A stretch of DNA of 9,669 bases from Flavobacteriaceae bacterium. GTDB lineage: Bacteria > Bacteroidota > Bacteroidia > Flavobacteriales > Flavobacteriaceae. A model generated the notes under the pieces. It made no database searches. It was not told the origin of the DNA and saw only the letters and a program-made list of their open reading frames with translations. The translations under genes and the position numbers were made by a program. Shown one piece after another: positions 1 through 5,433 of this stretch (its first letter is position 1; each line of letters opens with the position of its first letter). Where the stretch lies: the NCBI GenBank assembly GCA_947482805.1, contig CANKLK010000081.1:1-9669 (forward strand), given 5' to 3'.

Positions 1-655
1 AGTTTATAGAAATCAATTAAACACTTCTGTTAAAGAAAAAAATGATAACGACGATGCATCGGATGACAAATCTGAAATTGATAAAGATTTAGATCGCGTT
101 TATACTCGTGACCAACTTTTAGTAACTGGATTTTTGGATGGTGAAGAAATAAACGTTATTGTTAATCACTGGCCATCCCGTTCAGGAGGTGAAAAGAAAA
201 GTTCTCCTTTCCGTGAAGCTGCAGGTAGATTAAACCGAAAAATAATGGACTCTATTTACAAAATCAATCCCAATGCGAAAATTATGACTATGGGCGATTT
301 AAATGATGGCTCTTATAATAAAAGTGTAAAAGAAGGTATTGGTGCAAAACGCAAAAAAGAAGAGGTAAAAGAATTTGGAATTTATAATCCTTTTGAAGAA
401 ATGTTCTACAAAGGAAACGCAACGCTGTTCTACCGTGATGCCGGAGATATTTTTGACCAAATAATGGTCTCCGAAGCGTTAATCAGAAAAGACACTTCTA
501 CCTTCCGTTACTGGAAAGCAGGCATCTATAACAAACCCTACATGATTACAACAGTCGGGCAATATAAAGGATATCCTCTAAGGCATGGCGCTAATGAAAT
601 TGGCTATAGTGACCACTTTCCGGTTTATATTTATCTGATAAAAGAAAGTAAATAA
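1..655 (+). CDS. Endonuclease/exonuclease/phosphatase family protein, 3' part
   Basis: The reading frame is open from base 2, so the N-terminus lies outside the window; 217 codons plus a TAA stop are present. The visible part carries three hallmarks of the EEP fold: an NHWPS motif (codons at about 167-181), the metal-binding GDLND motif (about 294-308) and a terminal SDHFP motif (about 610-624), whose aspartate and histidine act in catalysis. The family cleaves phosphodiester bonds, mostly in DNA or RNA; the substrate here cannot be read from the sequence. Near the left edge an Asp/Lys/Glu-rich insert (about 35-110) interrupts the fold and looks like an exposed loop. A TTG at 134 could be mistaken for a start, but the frame continues upstream with sensible coding content, so it is an internal leucine. 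Whether it is secreted cannot be judged without the N-terminus. Confidence 0.9.
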   Translation, partial: VYRNQLNTSVKEKNDNDDASDDKSEIDKDLDRVYTRDQLLVTGFLDGEEINVIVNHWPSRSGGEKKSSPFREAAGRLNRKIMDSIYKINPNAKIMTMGDLNDGSYNKSVKEGIGAKRKKEEVKEFGIYNPFEEMFYKGNATLFYRDAGDIFDQIMVSEALIRKDTSTFRYWKAGIYNKPYMITTVGQYKGYPLRHGANEIGYSDHFPVYIYLIKESK

Positions 656-657
656 GT

Positions 658-683
658 AAAGTCCCGATTTGTCGGGATTTTTT
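658..683 (+). terminator. Rho-independent terminator after the EEP gene
   Basis: Three bases after the stop codon, TCCCGA (662-667) pairs with TCGGGA (672-677) around a TTTG loop. The stem extends with A/T pairs outward, and a run of six T follows (678-683). This is a textbook intrinsic terminator for the upstream gene and separates it from nbaC. Confidence 0.85.
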
Positions 684-697
684 ATTTTGTAACTTTA
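669..697 (+). promoter_or_regulatory. Possible promoter of nbaC (TTG-N18-TAACTTTA)
   Basis: TTG at 669-671 and TAACTTTA at 690-697 are 18 bp apart, which fits the Bacteroidetes/Flavobacterium sigma consensus TTG-N17-23-TAnnTTTG except for the last base of the -7 box. The TTG falls in the loop of the preceding terminator hairpin. A start near 702 would leave a short A/T-rich leader ahead of the ATG at 715. The match is imperfect and not tested. Confidence 0.4.
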
Positions 698-714
698 CAT
701 AAACTTTTTTTCTC

Positions 715-1251
715 ATGGCTATATTAAAACCATTCAATCTTAATAAATGGATAGACGAAAATCGTCATTTGCTAAAACCACCTGTTGGCAACAAAAACAT
801 TTATGTTGATTCCGAAGATTATATCGTAATGATTGTGGCTGGTCCAAACGCCCGTAAAGACTATCACTACAACGAAACTGAAGAATTGTTCTACCAACTC
901 GAAGGCGAAATCACAGTCTATGTACAAGACAATGGCGAAAAGAAAGCAATGAGACTTACGGCCGGCGATATGTATTTGCATCCGGCAAAAACACCACATT
1001 CGCCCAACAGAAGCGAAGGTTCAATTGGTTTGGTAATAGAACTAAAACGAACTGGCACAAATGCAAAAGACGGCTTGCTTTGGTTTTGCGAAAATTGCAA
1101 CCACAAACTTTATGATGTCTATTTTCCGCTAACCGACATCGAAAAAGATTTCCTAAAACACTTCGAACATTTCTATAATTCAAATGAACTGCGAACATGT
1201 ATTAAATGTGGAACTATAATGGAAAGTGATCCACGATTTACAGCAAAATAA
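715..1251 (+). CDS. nbaC: 3-hydroxyanthranilate 3,4-dioxygenase
   Basis: This 178-residue cupin enzyme opens the ring of 3-hydroxyanthranilate with O2, giving 2-amino-3-carboxymuconate semialdehyde, the branch point between quinolinate/NAD synthesis and full tryptophan (kynurenine pathway) breakdown. Catalytic iron ligands are visible as His51, Glu57 and His95, and Arg47 and Arg99 match the known substrate-binding arginines. A second, rubredoxin-like iron site is formed by Cys125/Cys128 and Cys162/Cys165. All these residues fall at the same numbers, as I remember them, as in the characterised Cupriavidus metallidurans enzyme, so length and start are well supported. The protein should be cytosolic. 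No other kynurenine pathway gene is adjacent: upstream is a terminator, and downstream a repeat-filled spacer leads to an aldehyde dehydrogenase of a different family. The gene therefore looks singly transcribed. Confidence 0.95.
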   Translation: MAILKPFNLNKWIDENRHLLKPPVGNKNIYVDSEDYIVMIVAGPNARKDYHYNETEELFYQLEGEITVYVQDNGEKKAMRLTAGDMYLHPAKTPHSPNRSEGSIGLVIELKRTGTNAKDGLLWFCENCNHKLYDVYFPLTDIEKDFLKHFEHFYNSNELRTCIKCGTIMESDPRFTAK

Positions 1252-1257
1252 AGTTCA

Positions 1258-1318
1258 CAGTCGCAGTCACAGTTTTCAGTTATTGCTAAGACTGTAAACT
1301 GACACTGAGACCTTTTTT
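1258..1318. repeat. CAGTC interspersed palindrome, copy 1
   Basis: Seven bases after the nbaC stop, CAGT recurs at 1258, 1264, 1270 and 1277, and its complement ACTG recurs at 1291, 1298 and 1304. The arms 1264-1280 and 1291-1307 can pair at 14 of 17 positions around a 10-base loop. A run of six T (1313-1318) follows on the plus strand, so this copy may also end nbaC transcription. A diverged copy in opposite orientation lies at 6590-6641; reversed, its outer half aligns with 1252-1280. This is an interspersed repeat of flavobacterial type, not a CRISPR. Confidence 0.75.
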
Positions 1319-1357
1319 AGGAGCTATTTGCTTCGCCTGTTCGCTCTTTTAGGAGCT
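1315..1357 (+). repeat. Direct repeat TTTTAGGAGCT, two copies
   Basis: The 11-mer TTTTAGGAGCT occurs at 1315-1325 and again at 1347-1357, start to start 32 bp. The second copy is the edge of the structured element at 1347-1465. The 21 bp between the copies are richer in G+C than the surroundings. This looks like a partial duplication of the element's end, or a remnant of a second element. Confidence 0.6.
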
Positions 1358-1465
1358 TGAATCCAGCTGTCCACTATATCTTTTTATTGTTTTGTCTCCC
1401 TGAGCCTGTCGAAGGGCATTTTTATCAAAACAATAAAAAGGATGCCGTTCCCATCTGGGCTAAAA
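1347..1465 (-). ncRNA. Structured intergenic element, possible Flavo-1-like RNA
   Basis: The element is bounded by a terminal inverted repeat, TTTTAG (1347-1352) and CTAAAA (1460-1465). Inside it a perfect 15-bp inverted repeat (1380-1394 against 1426-1440) encloses a 31-base loop. Read on the minus strand it begins UUUUAGCCC, passes GGCAUCC into the long stem, and leaves through AUAUAGUGGACAGC to AGCUCCUAAAA. From memory this arrangement recurs many times in Flavobacterium genomes and resembles the Flavo-1 motif of Rfam; the name is tentative. A TATTTTG box (minus strand, 1468-1474) just upstream is one base short of TAnnTTTG. It could equally be an untranscribed repeat. It lies upstream of the aldehyde dehydrogenase -7 box, so it is probably not part of that leader. 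Confidence 0.5.
1398..1417. repeat. REP-like sequence in the element's loop
   Basis: CCCT (1398-1401) and AGGG (1413-1416) flank GAGCCTGTCGA. The core CTGAGCCTGTCGAAGG is a short extragenic repeat I recall from many unrelated bacterial genomes. Here it fills most of the loop between the 15-bp arms of the larger element, as if one repeat had settled inside another. Confidence 0.5.
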
Positions 1466-1480
1466 TTCAAAATAAAGATT

Positions 1481-1488
1481 TACTTTTG
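1481..1488 (+). promoter_or_regulatory. -7 box of the aldehyde dehydrogenase gene
   Basis: TACTTTTG matches the Bacteroidetes -7 consensus TAnnTTTG at every fixed base. No good TTG is seen 17-23 bp upstream, so the -33 half is weak. Transcription would begin near 1494 and give an A-rich leader of about 35 bases, which excludes an upstream ATG at 1442 as the start and supports the one at 1529. Confidence 0.55.
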
Positions 1489-1528
1489 TGGTCATAAATT
1501 TAACAAACTAATAAACTTACATAAAACA

Positions 1529-3082
1529 ATGTCAACAATTGCACAACAATTCGGCATGACCGAAGCGCTGGAAATACTAGGAGTAAAAGCTATAAACGAA
1601 GGAACTTCAACTGGAAACAACTGGTTTTCAAACGGAGAGGTTTTCGAATCACATTCCCCAGTTGACGGACAACTAATCGGAAAAGTAAAATCTTCAACCC
1701 AAGCTGATTATGAGAAAGTAATGCAATCTGCAACTGAAGCTTTCAAAACATTTAAACTAATGCCCGCGCCTCAACGTGGTGAAATTGTGCGTCAGTTTGG
1801 TGAAAAGTTACGCAAAAATAAAGAAGCTTTAGGGAAATTGGTTTCTTATGAAATGGGGAAATCATTGCAAGAAGGGTACGGAGAAGTTCAGGAAATGATT
1901 GATATCTGCGATTTTGCCGTTGGTCTTTCCCGTCAATTACACGGATTAACCATGCACTCGGAACGTCCAGGACACCGTATGTATGAACAATATCATCCAT
2001 TGGGAATTGTTGGAATCATTTCGGCATTTAACTTTCCTGTTGCTGTTTGGGCTTGGAATACTGCTTTAGCATGGATTTGTGGAGATGTTTGTGTTTGGAA
2101 ACCATCCGAAAAAACTCCTTTATGCGGAATCGCATGTCAAAATATAATTGCAGAAGTATTAAAAGAAAACAATCTTCCAGAAGGAATTTCTTGTTTAATC
2201 AACGGCGATTATAATGTAGGTGAATTAATGACGCATGATAAAAGAATTCCATTAGTTTCGGCTACAGGCTCAACACGTATGGGTAAAATTGTTGCCCAAG
2301 CTTGTGCCGCACGATTAGGAAAATCATTATTAGAATTAGGAGGAAACAATGCTATTATTGTAACTCCTGATGCTGATATTAAAATGACAGTAATCGGTGC
2401 CGTATTTGGCGCTGTTGGAACGGCAGGCCAACGTTGTACCTCAACGCGAAGATTAATCATTCACGAAAGTATTTATGATAAAGTAAAAGATGCCATTGTT
2501 GGTGCATATGGCCAATTGCGTATCGGAAATCCATTGGACCAAAACAATCACGTTGGACCGCTTATTAACAAACATGCCGTTGAAATGTATAACAATGCCT
2601 TAGCAAAAGTGGTTGCCGAAGGCGGAAAAATCTTAGTTGAAGGTGGTGTGCTGAATGGTGAAGGTTACGAAAGTGGCTGCTATGTAAAACCTGCCATTGC
2701 TGAAGCTGATAACTCTTTTGAAATTGTTCAACACGAAACATTCGCACCTGTTTTATATCTTCTTAAATATTCTGGTGGTGTTCACGATGCTATTGCCATT
2801 CAAAACGGTGTTGCCCAGGGTTTATCGTCCGCTATCATGACTAATAATCTTCGCGAAGCGGAAGCATTCTTATCTGTTGCAGGCTCCGATTGTGGCATTG
2901 CGAATGTAAATATCGGAACTTCCGGTGCTGAAATTGGAGGTGCATTTGGTGGTGAAAAAGAAACTGGTGGGGGAAGAGAATCAGGTTCTGATGCTTGGAA
3001 AGTGTATATGAGAAGACAAACGAATACGATCAATTATACGACCAGTTTGCCATTGGCACAGGGAATAAAATTTGATTTGTAA
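1529..3082 (+). CDS. Antiquitin-type (ALDH7) aldehyde dehydrogenase, probable aminoadipate-semialdehyde dehydrogenase
   Basis: This is a 517-residue NAD(P)-dependent aldehyde dehydrogenase. Catalytic and cofactor motifs are in place: the oxyanion Asn168 in SAFNFP, Lys191 in WKPSE, general base Glu269 in ELGG and nucleophile Cys303 in GQRC. The C-terminal stretch FGGEKETGGGRESGSDAW (about 473-490) is the signature of the ALDH7/antiquitin group, whose members oxidise alpha-aminoadipate semialdehyde (piperideine-6-carboxylate) in lysine degradation; Pseudomonas amaB is of this kind. That substrate is inferred from family. The neighbouring nbaC could suggest 2-aminomuconate semialdehyde, but that enzyme belongs to a different ALDH group. 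The frame is open back to an ATG at 1442, but those 29 extra codons overlap a repeat element and the likely promoter, and MSTIAQQFGM at 1529 gives the usual family N-terminus. Cytosolic, with no signal peptide. Confidence 0.9.
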   Translation: MSTIAQQFGMTEALEILGVKAINEGTSTGNNWFSNGEVFESHSPVDGQLIGKVKSSTQADYEKVMQSATEAFKTFKLMPAPQRGEIVRQFGEKLRKNKEALGKLVSYEMGKSLQEGYGEVQEMIDICDFAVGLSRQLHGLTMHSERPGHRMYEQYHPLGIVGIISAFNFPVAVWAWNTALAWICGDVCVWKPSEKTPLCGIACQNIIAEVLKENNLPEGISCLINGDYNVGELMTHDKRIPLVSATGSTRMGKIVAQACAARLGKSLLELGGNNAIIVTPDADIKMTVIGAVFGAVGTAGQRCTSTRRLIIHESIYDKVKDAIVGAYGQLRIGNPLDQNNHVGPLINKHAVEMYNNALAKVVAEGGKILVEGGVLNGEGYESGCYVKPAIAEADNSFEIVQHETFAPVLYLLKYSGGVHDAIAIQNGVAQGLSSAIMTNNLREAEAFLSVAGSDCGIANVNIGTSGAEIGGAFGGEKETGGGRESGSDAWKVYMRRQTNTINYTTSLPLAQGIKFDL

Positions 3083-3125
3083 AAATTACATTTAAAAAAA
3101 CTAGGAAAAATAAAACTTAAACGCA

Positions 3126-3503
3126 ATGAAGAAACTATTCTTATTTTTTTTGTTCACAACGTTGTTCTTTACTTCATCATGTGAAGATAATGATGATAAT
3201 CAGATTTTTTGCACAGATCAATTTGTATATGGATTAAATGTTATTGTTCTTGATGCGTCTACAGGAAACCCAATATTTCAAGATATTGAGGTAAAAGCCG
3301 TTGATGGAACGTATCAAGAAATATTAGAACTAGTTCCTGGTTTAGAATATGCATTTGTCGGAGCCGGAGAAAGAGCTGGAACCTATGTTGTAACGATCAC
3401 TAAAGCGGGCTATCAAACGTATACATCAGCGCCAATTGTATTAACACGAGATGAATGTCACGTTATTCCGCAGTCATTGACAGTGAATTTACAGTCCAAT
3501 TAA
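3126..3503 (+). CDS. Small putative surface lipoprotein with a regulatory-like beta-sandwich
   Basis: The 125-residue product starts with MKK, a phenylalanine/leucine-rich membrane stretch and a lipobox ending TSSC, so Cys19 should be lipidated by signal peptidase II processing. The residues after it (E-D-N-D-D-N) are acidic, which in Bacteroidota resembles a lipoprotein export signal for the outer face of the outer membrane. The mature part looks like one beta-sandwich of the carboxypeptidase-regulatory or transthyretin-like type, with the GxYxVxITKxGYQT pattern at about 85-99. Cys29 and Cys111 (in DECHV) could form a disulfide. Function is unknown. It begins 43 bp after the aldehyde dehydrogenase with no terminator between, so read-through is possible, although TACATTTA at 3087-3094 is a weak promoter-like box. 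Confidence 0.8.
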   Translation: MKKLFLFFLFTTLFFTSSCEDNDDNQIFCTDQFVYGLNVIVLDASTGNPIFQDIEVKAVDGTYQEILELVPGLEYAFVGAGERAGTYVVTITKAGYQTYTSAPIVLTRDECHVIPQSLTVNLQSN

Positions 3504-3507
3504 TTAT

Positions 3508-3539
3508 AAAAAAACGTTCCGAAATTGGAACGTTTTTTT
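3508..3539. terminator. Bidirectional intrinsic terminator
   Basis: AAAAAAACGTTCC (3508-3520) pairs perfectly with GGAACGTTTTTTT (3527-3539) around a six-base loop. The A run on one side and the T run on the other let it work on both strands. It ends the lipoprotein gene (stop at 3503) and the convergent PhnA-type gene (stop at 3553). Confidence 0.9.
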
Positions 3540-3552
3540 ATGCTTTTTGTGT

Positions 3553-4134
3553 TTACTTTGTCTTCTTCACATACTGCGTCAAAAGCACAATATGTTGTCC
3601 TTCAACTCTGCCTTCAATTTGCTCGGCATTGTCCCAAACTAATTTGATGTTGTGAACGGCTGCACCACGCTTTGCGGTGAAGTTGGCACCTTTCACATCT
3701 AAATCTTTAATCAAAACCACCGAATCACCATCTTTTAGGATATTACCGTTTCCATCTTTGTGTACAATTTTACCATCTTCATCTTCTCCTTCGCCGGTTG
3801 CGCACGCCCAAACTAAGGTTTCTTCATCTAGATACATCATGTCTAATAAATCCTGTGGCCAACCTTCTGCACGCAATCGGTTAAGCATTCGCCATGCAAC
3901 AACTTGTACAGGTTTATTTTCATTCCACATACTATCGCTAAGACATCTCCAATGATTTGGATCTGTAGGTGTTGTGTTTTCTATTTGGTTTTTGCAAGTG
4001 AGGCAAACCAAGACAGAGTTATCTAATGATATCGATTCATCTTTTGTTAAATGGATTTTTAAGTCTTCGATTGAACCACATAATTCACATTTAGAGCCAC
4101 TTCTTTCGTTTAATCTTTGGTCAATTACACTCAT
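3553..4134 (-). CDS. yjdM: PhnA/YjdM-domain zinc-ribbon protein
   Basis: The 193-residue protein has an N-terminal zinc ribbon (Cys16-x2-Cys19 and Cys44-x2-Cys47), a middle region with Trp and Cys residues at about 62-112, an acidic linker (EGEDED, 115-120) and a C-terminal PhnA domain from about 124 with the pattern DGNGNILKDGDSVV, KDLxVKGA, KRG and IEGxVEGQ. E. coli YjdM (formerly PhnA) was named for the phosphonate cluster but is not known to be a phosphonate hydrolase, and its role is unclear, so the symbol marks homology only. E. coli YjdM is about 111 residues; this longer form has an extra middle segment. It follows the outer-membrane-type gene after a single base, so the two are very likely cotranscribed and perhaps translationally coupled. 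Cytosolic. Confidence 0.85.
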   Translation of the reverse strand: MSVIDQRLNERSGSKCELCGSIEDLKIHLTKDESISLDNSVLVCLTCKNQIENTTPTDPNHWRCLSDSMWNENKPVQVVAWRMLNRLRAEGWPQDLLDMMYLDEETLVWACATGEGEDEDGKIVHKDGNGNILKDGDSVVLIKDLDVKGANFTAKRGAAVHNIKLVWDNAEQIEGRVEGQHIVLLTQYVKKTK

Positions 4135-4135
4135 A

Positions 4136-4630
4136 TTATAAATTGAATGAGGCTCCTATTTGAAACACGAATTGGTTATTGTATTCTTCAAATCCTTGAA
4201 CATTAGAATCGTATTTTGCTAAAGGAAATCCAGCTTCAGAGTAAAGTCCAAAACCATCTGTAAAGAAATATCTAAAACCTAAATGCGCTCCGAAGTTTCT
4301 TGTCCCTAAATTCAAACCAGGATAAATATCCATTGCTTTATCCAATTTGAAAACGTTTCCTAAATTAGCATTGAAACGAACTTTTACGTCGGCTCTGTCA
4401 TCAAAATTTGGTTTGTCTCCAGCAACTTCATCCACTGAAAGCAAATAGGAAGCAACAAAGCCATAGGACATATTTTCACCAATGCCAAAATCTGCAGAAA
4501 CATTAATTCCGGTTCCATGATCTTGAATGTTCATTCCTACTTGCCCTTTGATATCACCCTTCCCTTTGTATGCTTGAGCACTTACCAAACTTACCATAAC
4601 GACTGCCACTATTGTGCTTATTTTTTTCAT
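4136..4630 (-). CDS. Small outer-membrane beta-barrel protein (DUF6646-like)
   Basis: The 164-residue product has a signal peptide (MKK, hydrophobic core, probable cleavage after AQA at residue 20). The mature protein of about 144 residues is rich in alternating Gly/aromatic strands and ends in GASFNL, an aromatic C-terminal strand typical of barrels. Length suits an 8-stranded barrel. The mature start YKGKGDIKGQ, the FGIGENMSYGFVASYLL stretch and LGFRYFFTDGFGLY match, from memory, a flavobacterial family labelled DUF6646; no substrate or function is known. A -7-like box lies 19 bp upstream of the start codon. The stop codon is one base before the PhnA-type start, so this gene probably leads a two-gene unit. 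Confidence 0.8.
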   Translation of the reverse strand: MKKISTIVAVVMVSLVSAQAYKGKGDIKGQVGMNIQDHGTGINVSADFGIGENMSYGFVASYLLSVDEVAGDKPNFDDRADVKVRFNANLGNVFKLDKAMDIYPGLNLGTRNFGAHLGFRYFFTDGFGLYSEAGFPLAKYDSNVQGFEEYNNQFVFQIGASFNL

Positions 4631-4648
4631 CTTATTTTAATTTAATTG

Positions 4649-4656
4649 CAAATATA
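4649..4656 (-). promoter_or_regulatory. -7 box of the barrel/PhnA unit
   Basis: Read on the minus strand this is TATATTTG, a full match to TAnnTTTG, 18 bp from the ATG that ends at 4630. No clear TTG is seen at the -33 distance. It supports separate transcription of the downstream pair, in line with the 74-bp gap after the phosphoesterase stop. Confidence 0.5.
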
Positions 4657-4704
4657 GAGATTTCAATGTGTGAATAAGACTAATCTCATATAACTGGTAA
4701 AGAT

Positions 4705-5433
4705 TTAATTTCTTCCTTTTTCATTAAAATACAATTCATTCAATGGCTCACTTTGCCAAAATTCTTTAGTGTCAACATCCATAATAGTTAGTGGTCCTTT
4801 AAAGGCTGCGCCGGTATCTAAATTCCATACGCAAGCTTTTTGAATTGGAATTGTTTTTCCTATTATAGTTACGGGTGTATGACCAATATAAATTTCTTTA
4901 TATAGTTTGAACCTTCTAGGGTAAAATAAACTGTCTATAGGAATAGATATGTCTAATGATAAAGCTGTTTCCCATAGTGTTCTGTCCCAATAAAAAAGTT
5001 TTGGAAAATATTCATACGCTATACCATTCATATTGGTAAACCCCGCATGAATAAATAATCGATTTTGTTCATCTAAATAATAATTGTGTAAATTCTTAAG
5101 AAAGAGGATGTGCTTTTGCTTTGTTTCAAAATCTACATTTGTATAAGCCAATACTGTTGCTTCTCCACCATGTTGGTACCATTGCAAATTATCTTTACTG
5201 TTTTCTAACCATTCTAATAACAATTCATCATGATTGCCCCTGATGAAGACACAATTGTTTTTGGTATTCAATGCAATCAAAAAATCCAAAACCTTTGGCG
5301 ACTCGCTCCAACCATCAACAAAATCTCCAAGGAAAATCAACGTGTCCTTTTGACTTATATTAGCCCTTTCAAACAGTTGATGCAATGCCCTTAAACCTCC
5401 ATGAATGTCTCCTATGACTAATGTTCTACTCAT
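4705..5433 (-). CDS. PPP-type metallophosphoesterase
   Basis: The 242-residue protein shows the full two-metal phosphoesterase motif set: GDIHG (Asp9, His11), GDFVDGW (Asp37, Asp40), RGNHDE (Asn67, His68), HAG (His129) and GHTP (His185). This is the layout of bacterial serine/threonine protein phosphatases and ApaH-like diadenosine tetraphosphatases. Which of these it hydrolyses (phosphoprotein, Ap4A or other nucleotide) cannot be decided from sequence. No signal peptide, so cytosolic. The start codon lies inside the 3' end of the AlbA_2-type gene with an ATGAGTAG overlap of 8 bp, which points to translational coupling and a shared mRNA. The C-terminal segment after WNLDTGAA (203-210) is short. 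Confidence 0.88.
   Translation of the reverse strand: MSRTLVIGDIHGGLRALHQLFERANISQKDTLIFLGDFVDGWSESPKVLDFLIALNTKNNCVFIRGNHDELLLEWLENSKDNLQWYQHGGEATVLAYTNVDFETKQKHILFLKNLHNYYLDEQNRLFIHAGFTNMNGIAYEYFPKLFYWDRTLWETALSLDISIPIDSLFYPRRFKLYKEIYIGHTPVTIIGKTIPIQKACVWNLDTGAAFKGPLTIMDVDTKEFWQSEPLNELYFNEKGRN

Noticed and set aside
134..136. TTG at 134 as a start codon for the EEP protein
   Set aside because: The frame is open to the window edge with plausible protein sequence upstream; the protein is cut by the window, not short.
772..1198. Minus-strand open frames within nbaC
   Set aside because: They overlap a confidently identified gene whose iron ligands are all conserved, and their translations resemble no family.
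1442..1528. ATG at 1442 as the start of the aldehyde dehydrogenase
   Set aside because: It starts inside the structured repeat and ahead of a consensus -7 box; the added 29 residues are not family-like, whereas ATG 1529 gives the usual N-terminus.
3677..3955. Plus-strand open frame of 92 codons
   Set aside because: It lies fully inside the PhnA-type gene on the other strand, is Ser/Pro-rich and has no start context; a shadow frame.
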